NCBI GenBank assembly: GCA_034509925.1
Contig: CM067526.1
Location: forward strand, 7,430,744-7,494,743
DNA from: Hirudinaria manillensis
Taxonomy: Eukaryota; Annelida; Clitellata; Hirudinida; Hirudinidae
Reading direction: 5' to 3'
DNA: 64,000 nt
In this document: one piece after another, positions 49,701 to 62,764 of the stretch
Numbering within the stretch: position 1 is the first letter of the stretch
Layout of the letters: every line of letters starts with the position of its first letter
Notes under the pieces: model-generated
The model's database searches: none
What the model saw: the letters and a program-made list of their open reading frames with translations, nothing else
Told to the model about the DNA's origin: nothing
Translations under genes and position numbers: made by a program

Positions 49701-52700
49701 TATTGAAGGATGATTTTGTAAAACTTGATGGATCAGGAAATGTCTTTAGGCATTGAGTAGTGGCTGAAAGACATGAAGTGTTTTGAGTTGACTGTAATGA
49801 TGCTTGACAACTTGAGGTAGCAACGGCTAAATAAGCTTTTGATAACTGGTTCGAATTGAGGGGGCTCTGTTTTGACCTCAATAGGCTTTGGAGATTAGCA
49901 GCCACAATAGATCCTAGATAAGAGACTTGTCCTCTATACTGCTGATCAGCACCAGCCTTAAAATTTTTAGTGGGTGTATCCAACTTTGAATTATCCCTAG
50001 AAGGAGATGTAACAAAGCTTAAATTGGATGTGACATTCTCACGATTTGAGTTTGGAGAATCCTTAATATTTAACATGAGAGGATTGGAGAATTCTGAGAG
50101 AGCTTGGAAGGAAGTATGAGGATTTCCACTTGAGGTGGCTGAGTTAGCATTTGATTGATGAGAATTATCATGAAATGTTGAATTGGAAAAGTCCTCAAAG
50201 CTCATTGTATCATCATTATCTTCATCAGAATCAAATCCTGCAGTTCCATCAAGTTGTGCCAATTTTGTCAAACACTTTCTTCTTTCAGCTAACTTGATCA
50301 TTTTAAGTTCCTTCAAATATCCTTGTAAATTTGTACTCTCTGCATCCTTTGAAAATCCATCAGTTAAATTTTTGTGGAGTAAAGTGTTATTTGTGCAAAC
50401 TTCAGAAGTAGTGTTCTTCATCTCAAAAACACTACAAAAATATGTGCATATTTTTCGGGGGTCTTTTGTACTCCAAAACTTCCTGCGACTCCTTAAATGT
50501 TTTGAAGAAAACTAATGAAATAATAAATTTATAAATAATAACAAATAATTAGATTTAATTTAAGGTTTTAAATAATTTTATGCATAATTTGTTTATTAAT
50601 ATATACAAATTTACCCATACTAACTGATAAAATCCTTCCCAAAATTCAAAATGTATAAAAAGAAAAATATTGCAAAACAAACCTATAGCTGTTCTGTGAT
50701 TTGGTACCGTTTTTCAAACTGATCAATTTGAAGTTGCCTTTAAAATTAATTACAACTTGATAAACTCATAGTAATTTAATTATTTACTTTAAAAGTACAT
50801 GAAATGAGTGTAAATATATTTTTGAAATAAAACAAAGACAGGCAATTATTAAAATAAAATTTACAATTGTAGAATGACAACTTGTGTAAAAGAAACTGGT
50901 TAAAAAGTTAGCAACAATTAATTCATTATAAATCTCTGTTTCTAGTTCCATTAAAGGATATTAACATTTCATTTTGTTTACCTATGGTGACAGACTTTTT
51001 AATAAAATTTGGATTTGTGGATTCTTCAGGATCTGCAGCGAATATTTTCCTTTTTACACAAAAAATACTTGAAACATTCTGCAATGATATTATAATTATT
51101 ACTCAATAATATAACTCTTTTATCAACAAAAATATTTTGTGGGTATAAAGTGCACTCTATTTTGTACTCACATTCCGATGAAGAATCGAAGCGTGCTTTG
51201 GACAGTGGAAATGAAAGTTCCTGCCAAAGGAACAGTGGCTGGCAACAGCACAGGAAAAGTGGAACCTCTTTAGGCATTGCCTTAATGAGCATTTTAGGCT
51301 TGCTCCTGTTCTGGTGCAATGGCTGCATTGCTGGATAGTGAGGAATGCATAGTTGTCACAAAATGTAGCATATTAATAGCATTAATTGAACATAAGAAAG
51401 ACTAAGCATTTTTAAAAGTACTATGAACTGTTAAAAATCAGGTAACTCAACAAAACATTAAACATAAAATATTCAAAAACAACAGGTTGTAATGTGAACC
51501 TTAAACTTAGAATTGGAAATGGTTTGCCTAACATTCACCAGGTGGCCATCCCTCTGCTCTCTCACCCCTTCTGACCACAGAATGCAGTTCACATGCACCC
51601 AATGATTCGACCCAATATATAACAGACGACCACCAAGCTTCAATAAACAGTTCAATCAGTAAATGGTTATAATATAATTTTAGCTATTAAGCAGAGGTCT
51701 GATAAATTTTTACAAGAAATCACAAAATTTTGGCAGAATATATTGTTATAAATAAAATAACAATAGTATGACTAAATCAAGAGTATGCACAAAAATATAT
51801 CCCAGTAACAAAAAAAACACAAAACAAAAATGCAAGTAACTAACATTTGAAGGCAGATCACCGACTTTGAAACACAACGAGCATCTTCTTTTGCACGGTA
51901 GTTTAAAGTCACTGTTCATAAAATCACCTGAGTTGAATATTCCATGATTATATAGATTTGGAAAATTTCAGAGAATATTAGATTAGATCATTACCTTTGC
52001 AATTTTTATCATTTAAAATCTTCAACAATTCTCCAACGATGTAATCCACATTCATTCCCTGGTTGGAATTTACCAATTAGCAGAACATTGCTTTATAATT
52101 ATATTAATTTATAATTATTCAACTTTTTTGATTTCTCATGTGTTTGAATTAATAATAATTTTATAAAAATTATTTCACCTTGTAAACAGTTTTTTGACAT
52201 CTTGGGCATGTCCAATTGGTTTTATTACTCTCAGTAATCCTGAATCCCAGACAATATTTATGATAGGGCTCACAACACTCATTACAGAAAAGTAACTGTA
52301 AAAAAAAAAGTAATGCCATTGATGAATCTTCTAAAATCTTAGGATATTTCCTCAAATGTTTGATAAATCATCAATAATATCTATATTCAATAATATCTAT
52401 ATTCAATAATAAATTATTGAATTAGCAAATTATTGATTATCCTGCCTTGTCTTCTGGAAGTCTTCCTGCACTACCACAAGCAAAACAAATGGAAATGTCC
52501 AGAAAGATGGAAGAAGTGATGATGGCATTTCCTACTTCAGGTAAGCTGATAGAGCCATCATTCTTCACCTGTAGAAATTAACATTATTAAGATTTTAATT
52601 TTAAAAACTAACAAATAACATGCTTTCTTACAAATAAAATTAAGATCAATATAATTGAAATATGATACAAGTGAGACCATTCTTACCATTTCATCGAGGG

Positions 52701-54873
52701 TTGGAGATTTCCAAACATCAGAGGAAGATCTAATTTAAAAAAAAAAGTTACTTACAGCTGAGATGGAAATGGAATTAAGGTTCCCTTCAAAATTATGCTA
52801 AGCTTACCACATTGCAAAACATAACTATAGTGTTGTTCTTCTTATGCAAGGCAATAGTATTGATTACTTTAACTTTAAGAGATTTAATCTAACTGATCTT
52901 AACAGTCTATAAGAATCAACTCCTGACTCGTAACTTCTTAATACCTTAGCAAAAAGCTCCTATTCAACTCTCAGCCTCCAACTCCATAGCAATTTTAAAT
53001 ATTCCAAGTATTCCTGCTTGCACCATTTCGACTCGATCTTATTTCAGTTATCCAAATTTCACTCCACTTCTCCACAATAATCTCTGTTAACTCTCATACA
53101 TAACCTCTGCCTGATTCTCTCTGATTTTAGATCTTTTGTCAATGCATAAATTTTCTTCATCCATACATAATTTAGTAGAAAATTTTTGTATGTGGTCTTA
53201 TTCTTGTTTTTCTGACCTACCTTCAAAGTTTAAACCATTTTCCCTGGTATTACTCCTTTCTGAAACTTTCTGAATGTTTCTAAACATTCAATATCCTTCT
53301 TGAGACATTTAATTAATTTAATTTAATTAAGATACAATATTTAACAACTACTTACATAGAAGCAATGTTATTCTATAATCCCTCTTCTCTTCAGACAATA
53401 TAAAGTTGTGATTGGGCATAACTATTACAAGAAATAAAATGAGTTAAACTCACAACTGTGAAGATGCCATTAGCTTTCTGACTTCGTGCAAAATCTTCTC
53501 AGAAAGTGATTCAAACCAACTGGAAGGGGTTTGTTTGGTTCCTGGAGCATCAAGGTTGATATTCTGATTTCCTCTTGCATCGATGTTATCCATTTTTTCA
53601 TTGGAATCTGCTTCTTTAAAAATACGGGAAATTCAGTGAGAATAAATTTGTTATAAACTCCAACAACTGGTTACTTAGATCCTTTATGAGAAATATTTCA
53701 AAAATTAAAAGACAAATGCTATATGTCTCCATCAAATATGCTAAAACACTAAATATTTATTAATGTTGGATATCTACAGTTTAGTAAAAGTGTTTGAAAT
53801 TATTTCATAAAAGTCTAATAATTTCACCAAAAAAACTGTAACTCACCTCTTAAAACACATTTTGGTTCTGGAAGACATGAATTTTTTATAAGCTTTGAAA
53901 GATTGCTTAGTTTTTCATCAATATCGTAATCTTCATGATGATCAATTTCATTCTCCTTCATATCATGTTTTAGGGTTTCGATTAAATTCTCTTTTAGTTT
54001 CTCTCTATCATCACTTCTCAGAATCAACTTGGATTCCCGGAGGTTAATAGACTTGGGCACAGATAACGAATGGGACAACAGGTCTTGATGGTTTGTGTCT
54101 AAAGATTTATTAAATGGATTTTGCCATTGTTGCAAAAAATTCCTAGAATCTAAAAGCCTATTGTTCATAGGTGGTACATGTGTAGAAGATAATGGTAAAT
54201 GCAATTCCTGGAGATTGTTCTTTGTTTGCACAACAAAACTTTCTGAAGTATGTGAATCCTTTGCCAAATGAGAATAATGTACTGATTTTTCATTATTAAC
54301 ATCACAATTTAGCCTTCTTCTCTTTGTCACTATCTCATCAACAACTTCTGCAGAAAGATTAGAATATTTCCTTTTTTGTGTTTTCCCATCATCTTTAGTT
54401 GAAAAATTCTCCAGAGAAACAATGTTATAGCTTCCAGTGCTTGTGACCATCTTTGATTTCCCCACAAATTTATTTAGCCTTCTTTGCTTCTTATATAAAT
54501 AAAAATTCAATAGTTTCTGCTCCAATGAGTAGCTTATATCCCTGTACTGTATTTGTGCAATTGGCTTAGTAGCTAATAAAGAGAGCTTAGAATCTGTCAA
54601 TTTTACAATTTTTTCTGCACAGTTTCGAGCCTCTTTTTTGGTAAATCCTTGAAACAATTCCTGAAATAATTGAGAAGTAACAATGTCAAGCACCAACGTT
54701 TTAAAACTATTTCCCTAAGGCATTAACACAATGCGTCCATATTAAAACCATCAATAACAAAGCCGAACAAAAACGTATGTAAATAATGCTCAAACGAAAA
54801 ATACTTTGGCTGGCGTATTGTCTGAGGTAAAACATCCGACTGATAAAACAGGCATCGGGATATTATCGGTCAT
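46783..54873 (-). CDS. KMT2A: trithorax/MLL1-type histone H3K4 methyltransferase, reduced
   Basis: A nuclear SET-domain methyltransferase of the trithorax/MLL1-MLL2 group, about 1,800 residues. Exon 1 (54805-54873) is the first Met after a stop. Exon 2 is 53847-54660, followed by exons near 53630-53455 and 52735-52690. PHD1 lies at about 52565-52446 plus 52300-52177 ([27 protein letters not shown]). Then come about 52060-52005, ePHD exons at about 51930-51850, 51645-51487 and 51335-51173 ([34 protein letters not shown]), exons about 51085-50985 and 50735-50685, and about 50490-47275. The last carries FYRN ([16 protein letters not shown]), a Ser/Asn/Thr-rich linker, FYRC ([15 protein letters not shown]), a Win-like GCAR and the start of SET. 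The final exon 46783-47031 holds the catalytic NHSCDPNC and post-[17 protein letters not shown]-hooks, PHD2-3 and bromodomain were not seen. Confidence 0.94.
50245..50256 (-). other. Taspase1-like QLD/G motif in KMT2A
   Basis: The residues [16 protein letters not shown] lie just after FYRN, where vertebrate MLL proteins have their Taspase1 sites (QLDGVDD type). The QLD/G core is kept, but the acidic pair usually found at P3'-P4' is absent; acidic residues begin four positions later. Cleavage is uncertain. Confidence 0.45.
52374..52425. repeat. short tandem repeat
   Basis: The 16-base unit caataatatctatatt occurs at least twice in tandem, with a partial third copy, in a KMT2A intron between the two PHD1 exons. 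Confidence 0.75.
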
Positions 54874-55911
54874 TTCCTTCAAAATCAGTATTTTTCCAAA
54901 CTATAATTCATAATAAGCCCGGAGTTCAAAAAACCTTGCCACGAGGAATCGCAGCTCCAAAAAACTTTAAAATACAATCTAAAAGTAAACCATCTCAATT
55001 GAAAATGCACCTGATTGATGAAAATAATTTACAGCGCAAATAAAAACATTTTAAAGTGAGCAGATATTATTCTATTGATGTTAAATTTACTTACCTCTGA
55101 AGTCCTAAAAGCAAATAGCAAAATAATTAAATGTGAATCTTGATGCAATGTGGAAAAGCTCGTGCGCCGACACCTTTATGGCAGTATTCCACGCACACCA
55201 GCTTTATTTTTCAGTTTAGTTTGTGGATTTAGAATAGCCAAATAAAGGTTTTCAAAAGCCTTATTTGGTGCCCTTTTGGCGTACGCGTCACAGATCATCA
55301 AGGGACACCCAGGAGGAACAAATCAAGCCTCGGACGTTCGGATGACATTTATCGCTACTCATCAATTGTTTATTAAAGGCTGGGAGGAAAGTAACCATTC
55401 AAAGAAATCTTTACTCGACCTTCCTGTCAAAAACTATGACGAGCACAAACAACAAAATATTTGGAATAAAACCAAACGACTTTCAGAAGTGCGAAGTCTT
55501 AAACAAAATTCAAAAACTGAAAATCGACAGATATTTTACTCTCTCTAAACTATGTCTTATTTTATAAAGTATTTTAAGAGATAATCTTGATGCAGTTCAA
55601 ACATATGACCATCACACAATCAATCTGATTCCTCCAATTTTCAGTCTTTAGTGGAAAGTTGCAATAGAATATAGTTATAATATATAAAAATGCGATGATA
55701 CCAAATACTTCTAAGGTATTCCACTCATCTTGCACATTCAACAGATGATTTAATCCTATTATTTTGAAGTTCTCATCTCTTTCTCAACATCAGATTTCAC
55801 ACTTGTGCCAACATTTTAACCAACCCCAAGTATTTCAAAATTGTAAAATTATTAATGATGTAACAGTAAACATGTTATCAACATGATTAAGAGGTAGCAG
55901 TAAAAGTGGCT
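54874..55911. other. KMT2A promoter side and ATG7 3' flank
   Basis: Both neighbours are on the minus strand, so this holds the ATG7 3' UTR (left-hand transcript end lies at 55911) and the KMT2A upstream region. A GC-richer patch (about 55150-55330, gtgcgccgacacc, gcgtacgcgtcac) may be the KMT2A promoter. A 90-codon plus-strand frame at 55276-55548 without an ATG start is considered chance. Confidence 0.4.
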
Positions 55912-58900
55912 TTAATGAGATGTCCCAATGTCATCTTCAACATCACTGAAGTCCAACACCTATGAAACAAAATTGGAGCAGAGCTTAAATTGGAACAAAA
56001 TTAATATCCATTAAAAACTATTTTCAAAAATTATTTAGACTTCAAATCCACTTAATTAATTAATTACTCTAAACATACACTCATGTCTACAGCTTCTTTA
56101 TTCAGCAAAGTAAGGCCAGTGATGTCTTCAAGAGTGGTTGGAGAGTTAAAGACCCTGAAGAGAAAGTGAAAACCTTCTTTTTTGTAAGCCTCTAAAACCT
56201 AGCAACCAAAACAACAAATTTAAATAATAATTTAAATAAATGTTTAATATTCAAATTTTATAGTAAAATACAGCAATGGTTAGGATCTCAAATCACCTTC
56301 AATAGATAAAAACTTATGACATATAGAAGACTATGCCTTCATACTGTCATCATCAGTATTGTTCAATAAAAATATTATCTTACAGATTTATTTAAAATAT
56401 TAAATTAGGGTAAAAGCATGAATATTTGAAATTTTGAGCAGATGTATGTGGCAGTTTTCAGGACACAATGTTAAATACAAGAATTTTCTTGTAGCCATTG
56501 TAATCTTAAATCATACACTGCATACCATAATGGCATGCTTACAACCATTTAACTTTCTCCTTTCTTTAACATGTGAAAAAATTTCACCTTCTCAGCAATC
56601 GTGAATCTTGTTTAACATTTGGCTTCAATGCCAGAAACCTTATAATTCACTTTGGGTACAAGAATTGGATGCACGAATTAAAAACATTTTGCTGCTGCAA
56701 ACCTAAAGGTGCTGAACAGAGATTTTGTAATTACATTGTTCCACTACAAGGGCTTACAATTTTCTTGAATATCACAAAATATGCTTAATATTTGAAAATA
56801 GAAATCATAAATGTACCAAAACCTCAAAAAAGTGAGCCAAAGATATGTGAGGGTTTACTATAAAGATAAATTAATTTATACAAATTCACCTTAGCAGAAC
56901 AGGCTGTGCATTTATCAAAGCCAATTGTAGCAGTCGAGATGTTTGTGAAGCTAGACAAAAAACCTCTTATCTAGAAATGCAAAGTTACTGTATATAATAT
57001 ATATCTCATTTAATTTAGCTTTCATTAGTCAATAGGTTCTGAATGACCAGTGATTTTATAATTTTACTTTCAAGGAAAATTTTATTTATAAACCATGGAA
57101 TAGTGAGGAAGTTCTAATTATAAAATTACAACCTGGTGTGGAACACTACCAAGTATGGATTCATCAGCACATGACCCATCAGACATTCTAGTGCTGGCAG
57201 AAGCCTGACCCCTGCAGAAATAAGGCAATAAATTTCAATAAATTATTAAAGTTTAGAACATACCATTAACTATGAAAGCATCCTAATAAGTTTATAAAGG
57301 AGAGTTTATAATTAATTTTTTTTAATATTTCATAATAAAAATCTAATGGAAATGATCTTAATGAAGCTTTTAATGGACAAACTTTAGTGGATGCTGAAGA
57401 ATGGAAATGGCCATTTCTACTGAGCAGGCAGAAGCAATCATAGAAACTCCGGGTCTCGTCACAGTGCATTGTTGGTCCAAGGTGCGATCGTTTGTGGACT
57501 GAATAACAGATAAATTAATTATAATATAATTAAATATTATAATGTGATATAAAATAACACAATAGTCATTACACAAGTATGCCAAGCCATGCCATCAGTT
57601 ACAATATTAATGACTGCAATAATCAGTTGGCTGAATATTAACAGTTAAGTTTGGTTTACTAAATAATGGTTACATTGCCAGGTGAAGTGACATCATTGCA
57701 GAAGTAACATCCCAGATTTTTTCCAGGAACAACATTTGGAATCCATTTAGTGGGGAATTCCTCATCGGGACTTCCTATTCCATGCCTTATTACAAGGAAA
57801 GTACCAAAGCCAAGGCTAGCACTGATGACAATCTGAAGAAAGTGTGTGATAAAATCATGATAAAATAAGATTTAAGTAAAACATCGAGATACTTTTGTGA
57901 ATTTAAAAAAAAATTCTATTTAACATTTGTTATCAAATTTCTAATTAGGAATTTTCATAATTTAATGACATACTACAAAAAAAAACAATTAGATTTGCAA
58001 AATTCACAAGAATTGTTACAAATAAACAGTGGTAATCCATAAAAAACGAACCTTTGACATGGATTTTCCAATTAATGTGGGCAACCACCTGCTTTCTCTT
58101 GTGTCCATGAGTAGGAAGATGACATCGTGCGTTTCAATGAGCTCCGTCAATCTCTCAACATCTTTCCTCACCTTGTCCATCAAGTTGGCTTTAAACAAAA
58201 ATCAAGAGATCATTAATTGATATCTATGTCAGATTTATAAAGTTTATTTAAAAAAAAATTGATTTATCTTTTTGCACTTGCACAGATTCCCATCAACAAA
58301 TAACTCACAAGAAACATTGTGACCAGGCATAGGAATAGAGAGATGGATGCCAACTGCATTCTAGAAAGCAACAAAGCAAGTGGATATTTAATACATAATT
58401 ATTAATAAAAAAATTAAAACAATCATTAGAGAAGTTAAACAATCAAATAATTGCAGGAAGAATGAACTAATGTTAAATAAGGAATTGAATAATTCTAAGT
58501 ACATGTTGGATAAATATCATCTCTGCTGATACCATGCAATACTGTGCAGTTTTGGTACTGATTGCTTACTGACCACTTGTGGAAAGATGAGTTTCAAGGC
58601 TTCTGCAGCAGCTTCTGCCTTTGGTTTTCCCCCATTAAGGCAATCCTGGTAGATAAACAGGGATTGCCTGATGGGATTGGAATATGAAATCTTTGAATTG
58701 TCAACCAAAGTGATGTGCCTGGCACCCCATCCCTGAAACGTCAATTACAATTAAATCAACTGTATGTGTTTTTTAAGTAACCAAACTAAACATTAATAAT
58801 CCTTTATAAAAATAAAATATAATCTCTCCCAAAAACAAAAAATAAACCGATAAATTATAACAAGCTCAATAATGAATACAAAATACTTAAATGTACCTTC

Positions 58901-61900
58901 GCTTATCGCATGAATATGCAAATTCTTCTTATACGTATTAAAACAAAAGGGCAATTCACCATCAATCCCCTTGCTACATTGCAGCCTAATGTTCCAGAAC
59001 CAAGCAACAGAAATTTGGATGAAGAAATTAAGTCGAGGTTGAGATCGGGAAGCAATCTCCATTTCATGAGTTTCAGGTTCAAATCAACTGATGCTTCACA
59101 TAGTCTGTTAATAATTAACCATGCAGTTGTTGTACTTCATTTTAACTAAATTTCTCATCTATCATCTCCAGTTTAAAAAAATTAATATAAATTTTAATCT
59201 AAAATTTTCTAGATTTATTAATCTTTCTTTCTCTTCCAAATATAAATGGTTTAAAGGCAAAGCAAGAACACTAGCTTAGAAAACCATACCAAATACTGTC
59301 TCAAAGATTAAAAATAGTGATATTGCTTGAATATGAACAATCAGAAACATATCCTAATAATAGGTTAGGAGCAAATCTTTAAAATAAATGTAAACATGCA
59401 GATTAAAAGCTATTGAGTCAGAAAATGGCACATCCAGATATTGTTCATAAAATATAATTCTTGGAACAACTATTTCTTGTAATGAAAACTTTTGTCTTCA
59501 TTCATTGCTTTTGTGAAATTCTTTCATAAGCCCCAATTTCATGTGATTAAGAAGCAAACATATTAGTCATTCAGTAGCAGTCATCTTACAAAAGTTAGAA
59601 GTCTTCCTGTGCTCGCCAATATCAGCATAACAATCAACATTATCTTAAATTTAGACTTAATTAAGACTCCTAATTAAGTTTGTTGATCAGCATCAAAATA
59701 GAAAAACAACAAAGTAATTTAATTGCATGAAGGATGTGACTCATTGAATTCATTGAAATATTATTATCAATGGATGGTCAGATGACAAACTTTAGGGGAT
59801 CCATCTGAGAGCTAAGGTTCACACATCGTGGACCAAGTGTTTTTGAGTCATTTTTCTCCCAACCAACAACATCTGGACATTCTGTAAATAATTGTATTGA
59901 ACATCTATTGAACATTGACTGTTTGCATATAAAACCATACTTTAAAATGTTTATAAATCTCTTGACAAGCCTAACTGACAACTGACAAGCATTCGCACAT
60001 GAAATGGCAGGAGTTATCAAGTTACTCCTATAAAATTAATCTTTTGTATGGACATCATTTGAGGAGACAATGCTGAGAATGGGTTTTGACCACCCCCTTG
60101 AAAAAGCTGAACTTGTGTCTTTGTGCATTTGGTTATAATTAGACACCATCTCCTATTTGCAAACAAATTTAGGATTCAAGTTGAAGAACCTGTTTGCTGC
60201 ATCAGATCGATCAATTTGATGCGGATGAAGAGACTGTGAGAAATCGATCTTGCACCATCCTTCGTTCGATCCCTTAAACAAACAATCTTTGCTTCTCCTC
60301 CTAAATCCTTAAACCTGAAATGATTTCAATGTTACTAGAACTTTAAATGGGCAAATAAAACAAAATTTATTCTAAAGAAAGTAATATTTTCCTTATTTTC
60401 CAGAAAAAATAAGTTGCTCATTTAAAGGATACATACATACATGTACATATGTATGAATAATGACTGACCAATAATGAGAAAGACATATCAAAATATTTCT
60501 CAGTGGCCAGCCTGGATGTGATGGAGATGTGCTTGAATCAGCAAATGAAACTATTATCTGAAAAATCGCAGAAAATATTTAAGATAAATGTCACAACTTA
60601 ATGGATGAAGTGCTGATATAATTAATTGCACAGAAGTGCTAGAGGCTGGTAAAGATCCTCTTGAATGAGGGACTCTCAAACTCTGCAATGAGACTATCTC
60701 AACTGGAATGAAGAATGAGGTGGTTATAGAAGTACAAAGGGGATGGATACAATGCTCATAATAACATTTATGGATGCCTCCACAAAGGTGGAGTTGACAG
60801 TTCCATGAGAGGCCAGACTCAAATCAGAAAAGTGTACAACTATGTCAATGGACCTGGAAAAGAAAGTTTTCAGTCCTTTTCTATATCTGGCATGCCAGGA
60901 AAGATCTTTGGGGGGACCACTACTGGAAGGCCTTAGATCTTCGGTGCCAAAGGGTTGGATCCAACGTCTTGATTGTGACAAAACAATTTATCACATAAAT
61001 TGTCGTACCTCACAATCTTTAAAGAATTACATTATAAAACTACATTTTAAGATTGCATTTGAATTATGCAGATTTCTATTGACAATGAAGACAGTGTTAT
61101 GCTTTTTGCCACAGTTTGGGCAAGGAAATAAGAAAAGAATGTAAAACCAGGCAAGCACGACCTCGTCGCCATTATCCTTCCATTCCTGAAACTTGCAGAG
61201 ACCTCCTACTTCAGGATGTGTTTCAATGTTCCTGACAAGAAACATGCATGGAAAATTCTGCTTCTTTGAAAAAACATCATAGTTTCTGAGGAGCAAAGAT
61301 ATCTGCAAGCAAAGCATAATTAGAAATGAGCAAAACCAGGAACAAGATGAAAGAATATTTTATCAACAAACCTTCTCCTCACTAAATCTATTGCCTAATG
61401 ATGTTGGACCCTCAATGATTGAAAACTTTTCTTTCAAACTTAAAGCAGGGAATGCACACCAGTAATGAAATGTAAATTTCTTGAGATCCTTGGAATGATG
61501 AAACATTTAGAAATTTTAAGAAGTAATTTTAAGTAACCATAACCTCAATGGACCTCAATAATAATAGCAATATAACAAAATATATGCAACTTAAACTAGT
61601 AATTGATAAATTGAGTTGTTAGGAAAATATAATTAAATCAAACTAATGAAATAATGCAAATACTAACAAAAGAATTTATAAATCATTCACTCAACTGCAT
61701 AAGTCAGAAGAAAGAATCTCATAAGCAAACTTGGTTCATTCAGAACTTTTCCTTTCAAAATGTCATTCCATATCTAAAGTAAAAAAAAATCAAACTCCAT
61801 TTATTTACAAAAATTCAATAAAATGCTCATTAAAAAATAGTTAAAACTATGTAGTTTTACTTTTTTCCCTTCTTCAGTTATTAAAGCCTTTTTGTCAGAT

Positions 61901-62764
61901 GTAGTGAAATTTTCTACAGTGTTGGTGATTTTAAGGCACCCCAGGACTTTAAAACACTTGTCAGGTACAGAACACGAACTAGTTTAAAGAAATTACATCT
62001 TAAACAATAAATTATTGATAAGGCCCTTGTGATGTTTCTCAAAATGTGCATAAATGTATGGTGACCATTCCAAATAATCAATAAATAGAACTTTACTGTG
62101 ATTACTGAAATGAACATTGTCACATTAATGTCTCATTCTAGTTCAGAATTGGTGGCCAATAATGAACAAAATTCCCATCAGGTCAATATGTAAGATGCAT
62201 GAGAGAAAGTATATCCCTGCATTGATTGCTAAGAGCAATGGCCAGAACTTAACTTCAACTTATGTAACTGGTTGAAAGCATTGAAGCAGGAACATAGATC
62301 AATCACATAAACGTTTTTGATCAGCATTCATAAATAACTCTTCAAAAGGATGAAAATGGAAATGCCAGGGCAAAACAGTATACATGTTCTAGGATTTTAA
62401 ATATTGTTATAAACGATTTGATTTTCGTTTCCAAATGTGTCTTTGGGCTTAACTGGAAAAAAATAATAGTTACCTATCAAATGAATCATGATCAACGTTC
62501 ATAAAGGCTGAGAGTCTTTCAGGTAAATCTGTAAAAATACTTTAATAACTGGATGACAAATAAAACAGATGCATTTCAAATTTAATATTTCTGAACTTCC
62601 AACAAAAACCAAACTCAAAGTAAATGTGTTAACTAACAGTTGCAATAATATCCCTTTATATTAATTAGACTATCGTCCAGCCCATATTCATTAAGTTTAA
62701 TGTGACTGAGTTTGTGCCAGAAATTCGAATCCATGCACGAAGAAAATGGAACAAATTGCAACAT
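55912..62764 (-). CDS. ATG7: ubiquitin-like modifier-activating enzyme ATG7 (E1-like)
   Basis: ATG7 is the cytosolic E1 that activates ATG12 and ATG8/LC3 for autophagosome formation. About 20 exons on the minus strand. The start at 62764 opens [20 protein letters not shown], matching the conserved N-terminal fold. Further exons give [20 protein letters not shown] (about 61497-61380), [16 protein letters not shown] (about 60510) and [17 protein letters not shown] (about 60290). The adenylation domain follows: [17 protein letters not shown] (about 59040-58970), [20 protein letters not shown] (58740), [13 protein letters not shown] (about 58100), LGCYFCND (about 57690). The catalytic cysteine is in RTLDQQCTV, with its codon at 57466-57468. 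The C-terminus has [13 protein letters not shown] and the acidic tail [13 protein letters not shown], ending at 55912. Length is near the usual 700 residues. Two or three N-terminal exon edges (60.5-60.9 kb and 62.0-62.5 kb) remain unsure. Confidence 0.95.

Noticed and set aside
55276..55548. 90-codon plus-strand frame upstream of KMT2A
   Set aside because: It has no ATG start, no family motif and no convincing partner exon.
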